This document shows positions 1-15,238 of a stretch of 28,389 nucleotides of DNA, one piece after another; positions within the stretch are counted from its first letter, which is position 1; each line of letters begins with the position of its first letter. This DNA is from Chromera velia (taxonomy: Eukaryota; Sar; Chromeraceae), in assembly GCA_018398765.1 (NCBI GenBank), contig JAHBMJ010001292.1, positions 1 through 28,389 on the forward strand. Reading direction: 5' to 3'. Both the position numbers and the translations under genes were made by a program. The notes beneath the pieces were generated by a model that saw nothing but the letters and a program-made list of their open reading frames with translations, ran no database searches and was not told where the DNA came from.

Positions 1-341
1 GGACCTCTCTGTGGTAGGAATATGTACGCTAGTGTTCATTGTCGGTATGGCCTAGCGTTACGGCATGCATAACAAAAACCTCAATCACACATTTCTTGTA
101 CGGGACATTTTTTTTTTTCCGGCTTCACGGGTCCGCGCACTAATGTCTTTGCGGGGTCAGCAACCATACTGCTCTAACTCCCATGCAGACTGTCACCTTA
201 GTGCCACTTTCTCTGGATCACACTGTCAGAGCTTGACTCATGTCAGACAGTGCTGTCAGTGCATGATTGAATCATACTCGTTCAAGTGGGGGGGTGGGCA
301 TGGCTCATGTGGTACTGAGCTGGAATGCGGTCCGACTGCTC

Positions 342-348
342 TATATAG
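342..348 (+). promoter_or_regulatory. TATA-like box upstream of the ankyrin gene
   Basis: TATATAG lies 82 bp before the first usable ATG (430). With the usual 25-35 bp spacing, transcription would start near 370-380 and give a 5' UTR of about 50-60 bases. The spacing is plausible, but the motif is short and no initiator is evident, so this is an inference from position. Confidence 0.3.
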
Positions 349-429
349 CTCGGATGGGTTGCAGCTTCCTCGAATTGCCGGGTGTTCCTGACGTTTCACG
401 TATCTCCCTTTCTGGCGTTTGCTCAAAGC

Positions 430-4874
<4,445 letters not shown>

Positions 4875-5020
4875 TCAGCTGCTTGAAGAGAGGAAGGGGC
4901 CTGTGAGACGAAAGGCACGGGAGCGGGCGGGGGCATTTTTGAAGTTCGTTCTTAGCACCTCTTGCCTGAAGTCCATCTCACTGCATCTGATTCTCTCGAC
5001 CGCTTACATTTGAATTCTGC

Positions 5021-5108
5021 CTGCTTGATCTCTCTACTCGCCATGCACCTCCACATGACCTGCAATTCTGCTTGATCTCTCTACTCACCATGTACCTCCA
5101 CATGACCT
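5021..5108 (+). repeat. Two-copy tandem duplication, period 47
   Basis: CTGCTTGATCTCTCTACTC, then CCATG and ACCTCCACATGACCT, occurs at 5021-5061 and again at 5068-5108. Two substitutions separate the copies (G/A and C/T). Few changes suggest a recent duplication. No function is evident. Confidence 0.9.
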
Positions 5109-5733
5109 CCGTCAGGTCAGCTACCCTCTCTCACCCTCGAAAAAGCACCAGCGCGTTGCCTGTTCCCACTCCTTACTGGATCCTCTATACTCCTCTCTCA
5201 TCTCTTCATGCAAGGCTTCCCCTTGTTGAACTTCCCCTAGCTGATGCAGGCGCTGGCGGCTCGCTGGGGCGCCAGCTGCATCCTCCCTCTCAGCCACTCT
5301 CTCACATACATACCCTAGGGGTAGTGTGACGTGTGTGCGTGCGGCGTCGTCCCATGTATTTGTGCGACGGCTAGGTGCGACGGTGTGTGTGCTGGTTCCG
5401 GAGCCGCGCCTAAGTGAGCGCGCGCGTCGACCTTGCATGCGTCAGCGCCGACATCAACAATAGACGTGTCCGTGTTGTTGCCTAGGTTGTTGTAGAAAGG
5501 GTTGGCAGACTGAATCAAACTAAGCGATATAAAGCGATAACTTTGATGGAATAACAACGAACTTGCAGTTTGATTCAGAAACTTTCCTGCCTGACCTATA
5601 TGGTCATGTTCAGTTGCGTGTTTAAGCCCTGTTGTATGCCTTGTTTAGAGCCTTCTATGTAACTATGTGTTACATTAGCACAAGTAACATTAAGAATAAT
5701 TAAGAAAAAAAAATGGTTTTAATTGAACCTCTT

Positions 5734-5860
5734 ATATGTGGGGACGTGGCATGCATAATAAAACCCTCGATCATCGTTTTAATTGAACAATTATTTTTCG
5801 AAGTAAGCTAAATAGGATAGGATATGATTTATAATTTGGGTCACCCCGTGGTCCACTGCC
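5734..5860 (+). repeat. Dispersed-repeat fragment with GGCATGCATAA and GATAGGAT words
   Basis: GGCATGCATAATAAAACCCTC at 5748 matches a diverged copy at 62-88 (GGCATGCATAACAAAAACCTC) and a shorter one at 6021. The segment 5812-5860 (GGATAGGATATGATTT then GTGGTCCACTGCC) recurs at about 17552-17606 and 17649-17694. These look like pieces of an old AT-rich repeat family; no coding capacity is seen. Confidence 0.6.
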
Positions 5861-6515
5861 GGGCCTCGACTTGCATCGTTGAGAGGGCGCTCTAGAGGGA
5901 GATATCTCAAAACCTGCAGGCTGCTGCGTGCAGATCAAGCATTGTAAGTTATGCAATAACAGTGGAGGAGAGGGAATGATTGGTTTATGCAAATCAAAGG
6001 TAGTGACACTTATGGAGACATGGCATGCATGACATGAGATTACATGAGATATGGTGTCTGCGTCACTCTTTATGTCTATGGTAGTCTATGGTTCTCATAT
6101 TAGGTTTAATATAATATAGGTTATATTAGGTAATTAGAAGGGTTATCCTAATATTTTTTTAGACTTAGGACCTAGCGCAAGATTTACATAGATTTACCTA
6201 AATTGGCTTGAACCCCACATCATCATCGATCATCATCATGTATTATTCTTCTATAGTCTAGTTTTCTGTGGACCGGTTTGGTTCCACTTGTGTTATGCAA
6301 ATTCTGTAATCTGGGACTAGCACCGCGACAAAACACAAAGTTTGTGTACTTCCGCCTATATTCAGTTCGTACCCAGTAACGATCTGAAATGCCTCGGCGC
6401 GCAATACGCGCCACTCTCGTGTGCTGCCTAAGACTTGAAGATGACTAGCTCCATGCATTCACGCGGCCGTGCGGGCCCGGACAGCAAACTTCAGTCAATT
6501 CTTAATTCGACTGCC

Positions 6516-6571
6516 AATCTTCGACAGACGATTGAAGCCCTGAAATCTTCGACAGACGATTGAAGTACTGA
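6516..6571 (+). repeat. Two-copy tandem duplication, period 28
   Basis: AATCTTCGACAGACGATTGA followed by AG, two variable bases and CTGA is present twice in direct succession (6516-6543 and 6544-6571). The copies differ at CC versus TA. The unit contains the near-palindrome TTCGACAGACGA. It lies about 250 bp upstream of the TTC5 start, so a regulatory role is possible but unsupported. Confidence 0.9.
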
Positions 6572-6823
6572 AAGGGCCGGCTATGGCCGGCTTCGGAAAT
6601 TTTCGAGAAGGCTACATATACTGAGATTATACTGAGCCTGTCTCACTGTAGTTCATGTATCCGACAGTAACCATCAGCCTGTAGTACTCTCCATACATCA
6701 GAAGCTGGGCTTGACCCCCAGTTTTCCTCTTTGAGAAATACATCGTCACGGCACTTCGGTTCGATACGTACATAAGTGTTGTTTCCCTGTCTGGCATGTC
6801 CTCCTGAAAGTTGGCAGGGAGCA

Positions 6824-8148
6824 ATGGAGAGTGACGGTGATGAAAGGGTACTGCATGCGGCAGAGTCCGCCCTTGAGAAGCTATATGAAGTTCACGACTT
6901 CTACTTTGCGCCTGACAAGACCACGCGCATTGCTTCAGGAGTTCAAGAGATCGAAAGAATTCTCGATGAGATCCCCAACGGTAGGCCCTGTTGTGAAAAC
7001 ATCAATAAGTGGGAACTGCACAGAGAACGCGTGATCCGAAATGACTTTCCAGATCTAAACAGTAGCGCTCGTGTCGGGGTGTATTAATACCTGCATGTAT
7101 GGGATCCCTCCTCCCCTCGTCTTTGCAGACATTCAACACCACCTGTCTCCGGAGGCCCGAGCCCGGTGCCTCTATTTTCGGGGCAAGGCCTTAGACGCAA
7201 TGCCGGAGTACAGCAAGCTTTCCGAGGAGCTGTTGTCCAAAGCGGTCGGTCACTCGCTCTCTTCTGGCTGTTTGATTGATTTGATTACGAGAGTACTGTA
7301 CATCCATCACAGCGACTGTACATCAATCATAAGAGGAGACAGATTGCCTCTTTCCTTCTGTCCGTCCTCCTCTGATGGTGCATTCAGGTCAAGTTGAACC
7401 CCCAGCTGGTTGACTGTTGGAATTCTCTCGGCAACGTCTTCTGGAAGAAACAGGACCTCAGGAGTGCCAGGCGGTGCTTTGAGCAGGCCATCGAGATTGT
7501 CAGTCAGTCAGTCCTGACACACTGTCAGAAGGAAAGAAAGGACAGGTACTGCCTAGTTGAAGGTTTTCCTCTCGACGTGCTTTTCTAAATGGACGCGTGC
7601 AACAATCTCGGTTGTTCCCATCTACCTCTGCACGAGACTGACGTACGTGCTATTCCTTCAATGCTTTCTCCCAAACTTTGTCACGCTTCCGCGTCTGGGT
7701 TTCTGCAGTTTGCGTTGCCTCCCCATCTCTCGCCTCTTGCTCTCTTTGGATCTGTCTCGCTCGTCTTCTTTTTTTGCCTTTCTCCTGTGCTCCTTCTTTC
7801 TTTCCTTTCGTAGGCTTGGATTGCTTCTTTTTCTTCCGTCCTTTCTGTCTTCCCTCCACTCTCTCTTTTTCTCTCATACCTACGTGGGTGTGTGGATGCA
7901 TGGATCGGTCGGTTGAAGATGCGTTGGAGTGTTCTGGTTGCAGTGCGGCAACAACGCAGTGTCTCTTCGTCGCCTGTCAATCGTCATGAGAATGCTCTCG
8001 GGTGAAGATTCAGGTCGGGAGGTTTGGGGTGTCCGAGCTAGTCGCTGTCTGCGTCGCTGCCTGTTGGGCCATTTGTTCGCTCCTTTCCCCCCCAACGTTT
8101 TCTGATATCTTTCGCTGATCGACTCTTCTGTTCCTTCCTTCCATGCGC

Positions 8149-8183
<35 letters not shown>

Positions 8184-8483
8184 TCGTTCTTTCTTTCTTT
8201 CTTTCTTTTCTTTCTTTCTTTCTTTCTTTCTTTCTTTTTCCCCCCCCTTTTTTTCTTTTTTTTTCCCTTTTTTTTCTTTTCTTTTCTTCTTCCTTTTCTT
8301 TTCTTTTCTTCTTTCTTTTCTTTTCTTTTCTTTTCTTCTTCCTTTTCTTTTCTTTTCTTTTCTTTTTTTCTTTCTTTTCTTTCTTTCTTTCTTTCTTTCT
8401 TTCTTTTTGTTTCTTTCTTTTTGTTTCTTTCTTTTTGTTTCTTTCTTTCTGTTTCTTTCTTTCTGTTTCTATATTTTTTTTTT

Positions 8484-8539
<56 letters not shown>

Positions 8540-8954
8540 TTCTTCCTTCCTTCCTTCCTTCGACAATTGACTTTCCTCTTTCTCTGTAAGAACGACCGAC
8601 TCACTTCCTCTGTTTTTCTGTCGTTCTTTCCAGTCTGTAAGATGGTGGTCCGTGCATACATGGGCACTTCAAGAGATTGTCGTCTTGATTCTTCGAACAA
8701 TGCCCCTGTCGCATAGGATCCTTCAAACTGGACCCACGAAGGGGCAAGGCAGGTGGTGAGCAGAGACCCACATTCCCCCAAGGGGCCGCTCTTTGTTTGA
8801 CGCTTCGTCTTCCTAGTTGGTGAAACCTTGGTCTGCATGTGTGTCTGTCTGTGTGTGTGCAGATTCGAACAGAGGACAAGTCGTGAGGGCTTCGGTTGAG
8901 AAAGCCAAGGCGGCCCTCGCCCTCGACGTTGACGATCCGGAGTCCTGGTGTACG

Positions 8955-8986
<32 letters not shown>

Positions 8987-10214
8987 ATGGCATGCATGGG
9001 GGGGTCGCTCTGAATCGTTACCAATAGTAATGCAATATGGCTTCTCGCAATGCTTTGATTCGTGGGCGCGTCTGGGTCTCACGGTGTCTCGGGGTGTATG
9101 TCTCTTGCACCCGATTTATTTGCCTGAACCGACTCGGAATGGTCTCTTTTAGAAGGCCTCTCAAAATCTCGTCTACCGTCTCTCTGCTTCTGTCTTTCCC
9201 GTTCCCCCGTTTCGCTTTCTCTCTCTTGATTTCTTTCTCTCGTCCTTTCCTTTCTTTTGCCTGCCCTTCCCTGAAGTGTTTTTTTTTGGGGGGGCTGAAA
9301 TTCTTTGCGGTAGTCTGTGTCTCGCTCAGACTTAGTCGGCTCCCTCGTCATCTTCGCTTTCCCGTTACAAATGGTACTGCCGCGCGAATTTCGAAATTGC
9401 GTTTTCCCCCTACTTTTTATTTTGCGTTTTGCTTTCAGATGTTCTCGGAAACTCCTACCTGGCGAACTTTTTTGAAAACGGAGAAGGACCCCAAGAGCTC
9501 AACAAGGCTCTGATGGCGTATGCGAAAGCGGTAGGTAGGTTGGCAGGAGCTAGGGAGTGCCTGAATGATTCAACAAGCTGTCCGGCATGTTGTGAGTTAC
9601 AGAACGCTGAACGCCTGTCTATGGGCCGATGGCGAAAAGATTACTATGATCACGATGACGACCCCCTTTCTTCTTTCAACTTTGCCCGCCCTCGTGTGCC
9701 GCGTGGTGTTGCATGCATGACACACATGATTGATCCCTCGAACAGCTCAGTGAGTGGTTGATGTGCTTGCTTGTGGTTCTTTCTGGTGAGTGGACAGGCG
9801 AATCTTCGATCGGATGTTTGAAAAGCCGTCACAGGCTTCTCTCTCCGGTTCCTCTCTGTGTTCCGTCTCCAAATTTTCATTTGTTTGTTTGCAGGAGCAA
9901 GCATGGTCGGTGGAAGGAAAGAAGAATCCAGATCTGTACGTGAACCGCGCGACCGTCAAGCGGTACCAACAGGACTATGCGGCTGCCCTGGAAGACCTGT
10001 CGGCGGTGCGTTGCGTTGCGAGCTTTTGCTGTTTGTTGATAAGAGGGGCTGGCTGAAAGAAGAGATTTGAAGAATTGGTTCTTTGGGCCTTTCGGTCCTC
10101 TTTATGCTCTGTTTATTTTATTCTTCTGACCCATTTTTCTTTCTTTCTTTCTTTCTTTTTTTCTTTCTCTTAAATGAGTATGTGCGTATGTACACTTGGA
10201 TGTTTGGATATGCT

Positions 10215-10271
<57 letters not shown>

Positions 10272-10458
10272 ATGCGTGTCTAAGATTCAGCCTCTTTCCC
10301 TGAGAACCTCTCTCTCTCCACCGGCTTTTCCTTCCGCCCTCTCGCCCTTCTTTCGCCTTGATTGCTCTCGGATCGTCTCTCTTTGAGACTCGAATGGCAT
10401 GAGTCTGCTGAGAAATTTCCCTCTTTTCTCTTTTCCCGCTTGGCGTTTGATGATGCTA

Positions 10459-10493
<35 letters not shown>

Positions 10494-13087
10494 GTGCAGG
10501 CCCAACGGCTAGATCCCTCCATGGGCGCCGATGAGAGTGCGGAGGCTCTGCGGTCGTTTGTGAATAGACTGGGGACTCTGGTGCGGCGTCGGGGGAATCT
10601 GAAGAGCCGCCAGCTTTCTGCCATCACTGAAGAGCTCCAGCAGGGCGTGAAGAGCCTGGCAAGGCTCAAACCAGCAGGCGTCGTTTTGCCTCCCATCCCA
10701 GTAGAGGGGGGAGAGCCATCCGGTTCCTCTGGGGTGGACAGCGGTCAACCAACGTCCTTGACCTCACTCTCTCCTGGAAAGAGCCTTGCGGGTGGGAAGG
10801 AAAACGAGAACGGAAGGGTGAAGGAAAACGGGGCGGCGGAGGGAGACGGAAGGAGAAAGGGAGGGTGCGCATCTCTGGGAGCGTTGAGGTTCGTTGCTGG
10901 AGGGTGGTCGGCTGGTGTAAAGTCGTGCACCAATCGCTGTCATTGTCGCGTTGTTGAACTGCATTTGAACAACCCATAAATTCTTCCCGTTCTTCCCTCT
11001 GCTGTCTCGTCTTTCTCTCTGACACCCCGTGATGTCCTTACTCTTTCCTTTGTCCCTATTCTTCTCTTCTCTTCTCTTCTCTGCATGGTTTCTTCTCCCC
11101 GTGGAGTGATGCGGTAGGGTGAGCATATTATGTTAGCATTAAGCGGAAAGTTGAATTCGGTGAATCGGTCAGTAAATGAATCATGTATGACCGAATGAAT
11201 GGATGTGCATGCAGCGATGGAACGAACCCGAATGGGCTGTTGTTAGCTCGGTTGGTCTCGGTGCAAAGCCGCGACTCTGAAGTCCCAGTGTCAGTCAGTC
11301 AGTCACTTCCTTTCTTTCTTTGTCCCGTCCGGATCATGCCTGGACGTTCTTATTTTGTTTTATTTTATTTTATTGTCTCCTTCCTCTCTGTACAGGAGGT
11401 CAATTAACCCCTCAAAGAGACAGACAGACAGACAGACAGATTCAGAGAGAGAGAGAGAGAGTCGTATATTTGAAGCACTACTGGCTGTTCATAGAAAAAC
11501 CAGAGGCATTCAGATAGTGTTTTAGTCAATAGGGGAGCGTTCGGCGGCTCTTCTGTTTTTTTCCTGGCTGTTCGTCGTGAACATTCTTTCTTCGATTTGT
11601 TTTTTGAACAGGTCGCCTCTTTGTCTCTCTTCTGTTCAGTCACGGGAATCCTCCCTGCTCGCTCGCTCAGTTCCTTCCATGATTCCCTGCGGATAGAGGG
11701 CTGCACATTCGAGCGCATACCCAACCGCGAAAATAACAAAGGAGATACCTGTCCCTCAAAAGGTTTTGCGTGCATATACACAATTCCATCCAGAGATAAA
11801 AGAAGAAAAGGGCGCCGATTTTCAGTGTCTTTCGTGCCGCCTGTCTCGTATTGTTTCTGTCTTTGAAACCACCTTTCGGTTGTTTCTTTTCATCTACTGC
11901 CTGCCTTTCTTGGTCTCCCTTCTTTGCAGAGTCTGTGTGTGTTGCGACCCTGAAGGAGCGTTTTTCGTTCTGTCCCTCTACCACATAGATCCTGCTGTGG
12001 CCTCCAAGTTCCGACCCCTTCACGACGACGTCGTCGTTAAGCACCCCGTGCTCACGTCTCTAGGCATTGAGAAGGATGATAGACAAGCGGGGGGACAGGG
12101 CGGAGCAGAGAAGGCGAATGGTCCAGTTGCTCGAATAGTCCCGGAAAGTGTGACAGAAAATGTCCCGGAAAGCGTAATAGAGAAGGTGCAGGAATGTCTT
12201 AGAGAAGAGCCGCCAGGTCCTGCTCCCCGTGTCTCTGTGGAGGTGGTCAAGGAAGGTCTCCAATCTCCTCTGACTGAGCCCACGCAAACGGCAGAGAGCG
12301 AAGTGACAACAGTTGTCGGAACACTCGGACATTCTCAGTCGTCGACCAACACCGCGACAGAGAGGGAGAGAGAGAGGGTGCATGTTCATGAAGACCCCTC
12401 AAGCAACCTCTCAGCTCCGTCGCCATCTTCGTGCTCTTTCAGTTCAGCACCCTCGCCCCCCCCCTCCCGAGCAGAGACGGGGGCAGCCGTGGTTGGGGAT
12501 GAAGAGAAAGAGAGCACGGGAGGAGGGCGGGTGGGGGTACAGATGAGTAGGGTGGTGAATGAGCGAGATGAAATAGGTGGACAGGAAAAAGAGAAAGAGA
12601 AGTGGGCAGAGGTACGTGAACGGAAAGGGAGCATTGGTGTGGAGGCAAAGGAGGGAAGCTTGAGCCTCGAAGGTGGAGGTCCGAGCAACTCTGCAGAAGA
12701 GACTCTACCAAAGGTCTGTGTAGCATGGGTTTCTTTATGTTTTCCTTCCGGGCCGTTCTTCTTTTTCAGTCTTTCTTTGTCATCTGCTGTGTCTGATTTC
12801 GCCGCTCCTTGTTGTGCGTCTGTTCTTCTTTGTTCTCTCGTGTTTGACGGCTTCTTTGCTGACCTTGAACATGTCGCTGCTGCGCCACTTCCCAAATTAG
12901 CCGCATTGACTCGCCAGTACATTGACGTCTGCGAAAACGACAGTCAACTCTTCCGATCTTATTTGCGGAATTGCTTCATGGTTTTGTGCAGAGACGGCAT
13001 ACAAGCTTTCCTGCAATTCGGGTGACCCAACCTCAGTTTGTATCTGTCGGAGGTCAGCAAGTTGTGTTATTGGATTCCCCAGCCTGA
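6824..13087 (+). CDS. TTC5: TTC5/Strap-like TPR and OB-fold protein (11 exons)
   Basis: Proposed exons: 6824-6980, 7129-7244, 7388-7498, 7944-8001, 8863-8949, 9439-9530, 9895-10005, 10500-10888, 11215-11289, 11930-12713 and 12992-13087. All junctions are GT-AG and phases agree throughout, giving about 691 residues. Family signatures in order: LYEVHDFYF (about 20-28); AVKLNPQLVDCWNSLGN and WKKQDLRSARRCFEQA (91-126); NNAVSLRRLSIVMR; ESWYVLGNSYLANFF (about 174-188); NPDLYVNRATVKRY in exon 7; then OB-fold strands LLLARLVSVQSRD (exon 9), CDPEGAFFVLSLYHID (exon 10) and FPAIRVTQPQFVSVGG (exon 11). Animal TTC5 is about 440 residues. Here low-complexity insertions separate TPR from OB (about 295-370) and interrupt the OB fold (about 448-660). 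Known roles in animals are a p300/JMY cofactor and the ribosome-bound reader of nascent tubulin in tubulin mRNA autoregulation; a similar role here is inference. Exon 10 could instead end at the stronger donor GAG|gtacgt (12612). Exon 11 could splice at 13053 to 13553. Confidence 0.88.
7499..7513 (+). repeat. (GTCA)n at the 5' splice site of TTC5 intron 3
   Basis: The intron begins GTCAGTCAGTCAGTCC directly after exon 3 codons for AIEI. This is the same donor-repeat arrangement as at 2223, 3801 and 11290. Only the first register keeps the frame into exon 4. Confidence 0.7.
8150..8562 (+). repeat. Long (TTTC)n/(TTTTC)n polypyrimidine tract in TTC5 intron 4
   Basis: About 400 bases of nearly uninterrupted pyrimidine on the sense strand, mainly TTTC and TTTTC units with TTTG and TTCC variants. 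It fills the middle of the 861-base intron 8002-8862. The large Lys/Glu/Arg ORFs on the opposite strand are repeat translations, not genes. Mirror-symmetric polypurine/polypyrimidine tracts of this kind can adopt triplex DNA. Confidence 0.95.
10137..10270 (+). repeat. (TTTC)n then (TC)n then (TG)n in TTC5 intron 7
   Basis: A short TTTC tract (10137-10170) is followed by (TC)n at about 10215-10240 and (TG)n up to 10270. A (TGTC)n block lies at about 10460-10492, directly before the exon 8 acceptor TCTCTGTGCAG, where it serves as the polypyrimidine tract. Confidence 0.9.
11290..11310 (+). repeat. (GTCA)n at the 5' splice site of TTC5 intron 9
   Basis: Exon 9 ends CCCAGT and the intron opens GTCAGTCAGTCAGTCAC. 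A nearby (CAGA)n block lies at 11416-11442 in the same intron. The donor at 11290 gives phase 2 and joins codon GT|A to exon 10 at 11930. Confidence 0.65.
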
Positions 13088-13552
13088 TTCTCCGATCGGT
13101 TTTTCCCCCTCTCTCCTCTTCCTGTTGTTCCTCTGTTTCTTCTTCTCCATTTTCAGTTTCGACTCGTGCTCCTCCAGTGTTTCTGCTTGAAAGGTCCCTT
13201 GTGAAGCATTCCTACTCGTTTCCATATTTGGACCAGCAGACAAACGCTTCTTGTATGTCTGGACGGACACAAACAAGCAAAAGTAGATGAGAACCAAAAT
13301 GACTAGCCGGACAGCTTCTCTGTCCGACCCTGCGGGCGTTTTTCAGACCGCGTCGCTTTCTTCTGTCCCTTTTCCATGCTCCCTCTGAAACATTCGTTCG
13401 CTCCTTTGTGGTTTCGACAATCGGCTCTCTTTCTTTCCTTGAATTTTTTCTCTTTTGCCCCGATCGAACTTCGTTGTCTGTTTCCCCCTCCCCCTGTTCG
13501 TCTGTCTCCTTATCTCACCCATGCATCCACGAACTCTCTCGTGGGGCCGCAG

Positions 13553-14193
13553 GACTCTCCCTGGTTCGCCTCGCGGCCAAGTCCGTCCTCCAGTCGACCT
13601 CTGGGTCAAAACCCGTGAGGGCGAGGGACCCCGGAGCTGCACCCATCCAAGGAAGTCACGGAGGGAACTCGCATCATCAGGGTCTCCACGGGGGGCGGGG
13701 CAGCCACAACCGGCAGCAGTCGTCGCGCTTCCATTTGAATAACGCACGGTCTCAACCCCCTCCCCTCTGCACGCCTCAGAGTGTTTCTGCAGTAGGCGCA
13801 GGTGGTGGTGCACATTCGAGTTCGGGAGGACCTGTCTGCTCGTCTTCCCTTTCTCTCTCTTCCCAGTCGAAATTTCGCTTGGAGGCCGCAGAGGGAAGGG
13901 CAGGGGGGGGGTCTCTGAATGGAGTTGAAAGGCAGTCTGGTCGGTCCCGGGGTCCGGGGGGGAGTGGACGCAGGCGGCAGGGTAAAGGAAGTGCGGGAGG
14001 TCGACGCACGCACACCCACACTCACTCTTCGTCCCTTTCTTTGTCAAGATCAGGGAGCGCAGGCTCGATCGTCTCCTCTTCAGGTCTTCTCGAGGCCTTG
14101 GAGGCAGACGTGGAAGTTGACTCACTGGAGCCTAGCGTGAACGTCGGGGGCGTGGGTGGGGTGTCCATGCCATCAATCCATGGTGGCCATTGA
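13553..14193 (+). CDS. Possible alternative 3' exon of TTC5, or a separate Ser/Gly-rich ORF
   Basis: The sequence after an acceptor-like GGGGCCGCAG (13543-13552) is open to a stop at 14191-14193, about 213 residues. It reads LSLVRLAAKSVLQ near the start and then becomes Ser, Gly, Arg, Gln and His rich, with a run HTHTH and an acidic end (LEALEADVEVD). The phase fits a splice from GGAG|gtcagc at 13053 in the last TTC5 exon, which would replace the short ending QQVVLLDSPA. No domain is recognised. It could also be untranslated 3' sequence that happens to be open; transcript data would decide. Confidence 0.35.
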
Positions 14194-15238
14194 GAAAAGA
14201 AGAGAAAGGGAGGGTTGAATTAAGAGGAAGAGGGGAAGAGGATGCATCAAAGAACCCTTGCTTTCTCATTAATTCCTCAATTGATGCTTTGTTTGTGTGG
14301 AGCTCCTCTATTTCTTTTCTCTTTGTCTTGGCCACTCTGTCTGTCTTAGAGAAAGGAAAGCGAAGAGCGGAAGTGAGGGTCACGCAGGAACGGCAATCAG
14401 TTCATTGGTAGGCTGAGACGTATGATAGACCAATGGGGAAAGGGAAGGAGGGGGGGGGGTCTTTTAACTGCATGTGTGTGCTTGTACTCGGTGTGCTTGT
14501 TGTGTGTCTCTCTTTTGTCTCTTCTTGCAGGTTTGTCTGTCCTTCTTTCTTTCGTGCTTTTTCTTTTCTCTCTCCTCTTTTCTGTTGGTCTCTGTCTGTC
14601 GTTTTCTTGAAGAGTCTGTGTCCCCATCCACTTCTTTGTCCTTCTTGGATTTCTCTCTTTCCCTTACTCGCTTCCCTCCCCTTCCCTCTCCCTGTACGGG
14701 TGTCGAGGGGCAGATCGAATCTTTGTTTGGCCTGACGTGCCAATGATCGGACCGCGGGCTCTATGACACAAACACTGGCCGACTGACTTGCCGACTGACT
14801 GTCTGATTGACTGACTGTGCATTTGAATTAGACTTCGGCCACCTCCCAGGTGTCCATCCACAGGTCTGTGGGTGGCATGGTCATTGTCCGTTTCTTCCTC
14901 CCTCCCTCTCAGTTAGTCCTCGACCCTCTTTCTTGCATGTTCCTTTGTTTCTTCTAGCTCCGGATTCCTCTCTCATCGTTTGTGGAGGCAAAAAGACATC
15001 ATCTTGCAGCTGCCTGACTATTCTATTGGAGAAAGAATCGGGGGTCTCACCAATGACTGACTGTATTTGCTTCATAAACTTATCTATCACGTCAATTAGG
15101 TTGTCTGTACGTTCGGCAGTGAGGTGACAGAAAGAAAGACCACAGGAAGGAAGGAACAAGCATCGATTGGGCATGCAGGTTGGTACTCACAGTCTTCTTG
15201 TCTTGATTCAGTCAGTCCCTTTTGCTCTAGCTTCACAA
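14194..15238. other. Region without a supported gene
   Basis: CT-rich and TG-rich stretches dominate 14460-14700. There is a cluster of GACTGACT/GTCAGTCA words at about 14785-14820. A minus-strand segment near 14700-14770 reads VRSLARQAKQRFDLPLDTR, and another near 14960-15110 reads DNLIDVIDKFMKQI. Both look weakly protein-like, but I could not chain them into a gene with consistent phase. Confidence 0.4.

Larger units (their letters stand above)
4875..6823. other. Intergenic region between the ankyrin and TTC5 genes
   Basis: No ORF here has protein-like composition or splice sites that would extend it. 4875-5450 is of mixed composition and includes a duplicated 41-base segment (5021-5108). 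5500-6470 is an AT-rich island with dispersed-repeat fragments. 6480-6620 holds a 28-base tandem duplication and short GGCCGGC inverted words. The TTC5 promoter should lie in the last few hundred bases, but no clear TATA box is visible. Confidence 0.6.

Noticed and set aside
382-429. Extension of the ankyrin ORF upstream to 382
   Set aside because: Position 382 is GTG, not ATG. Nuclear eukaryotic genes rarely start so, and the ATG at 430 follows a plausible TATA box at a sensible distance.
7880-9024. Large Lys/Glu/Arg-rich minus-strand ORFs in TTC5 intron 4
   Set aside because: They are translations of the TTTC microsatellite.
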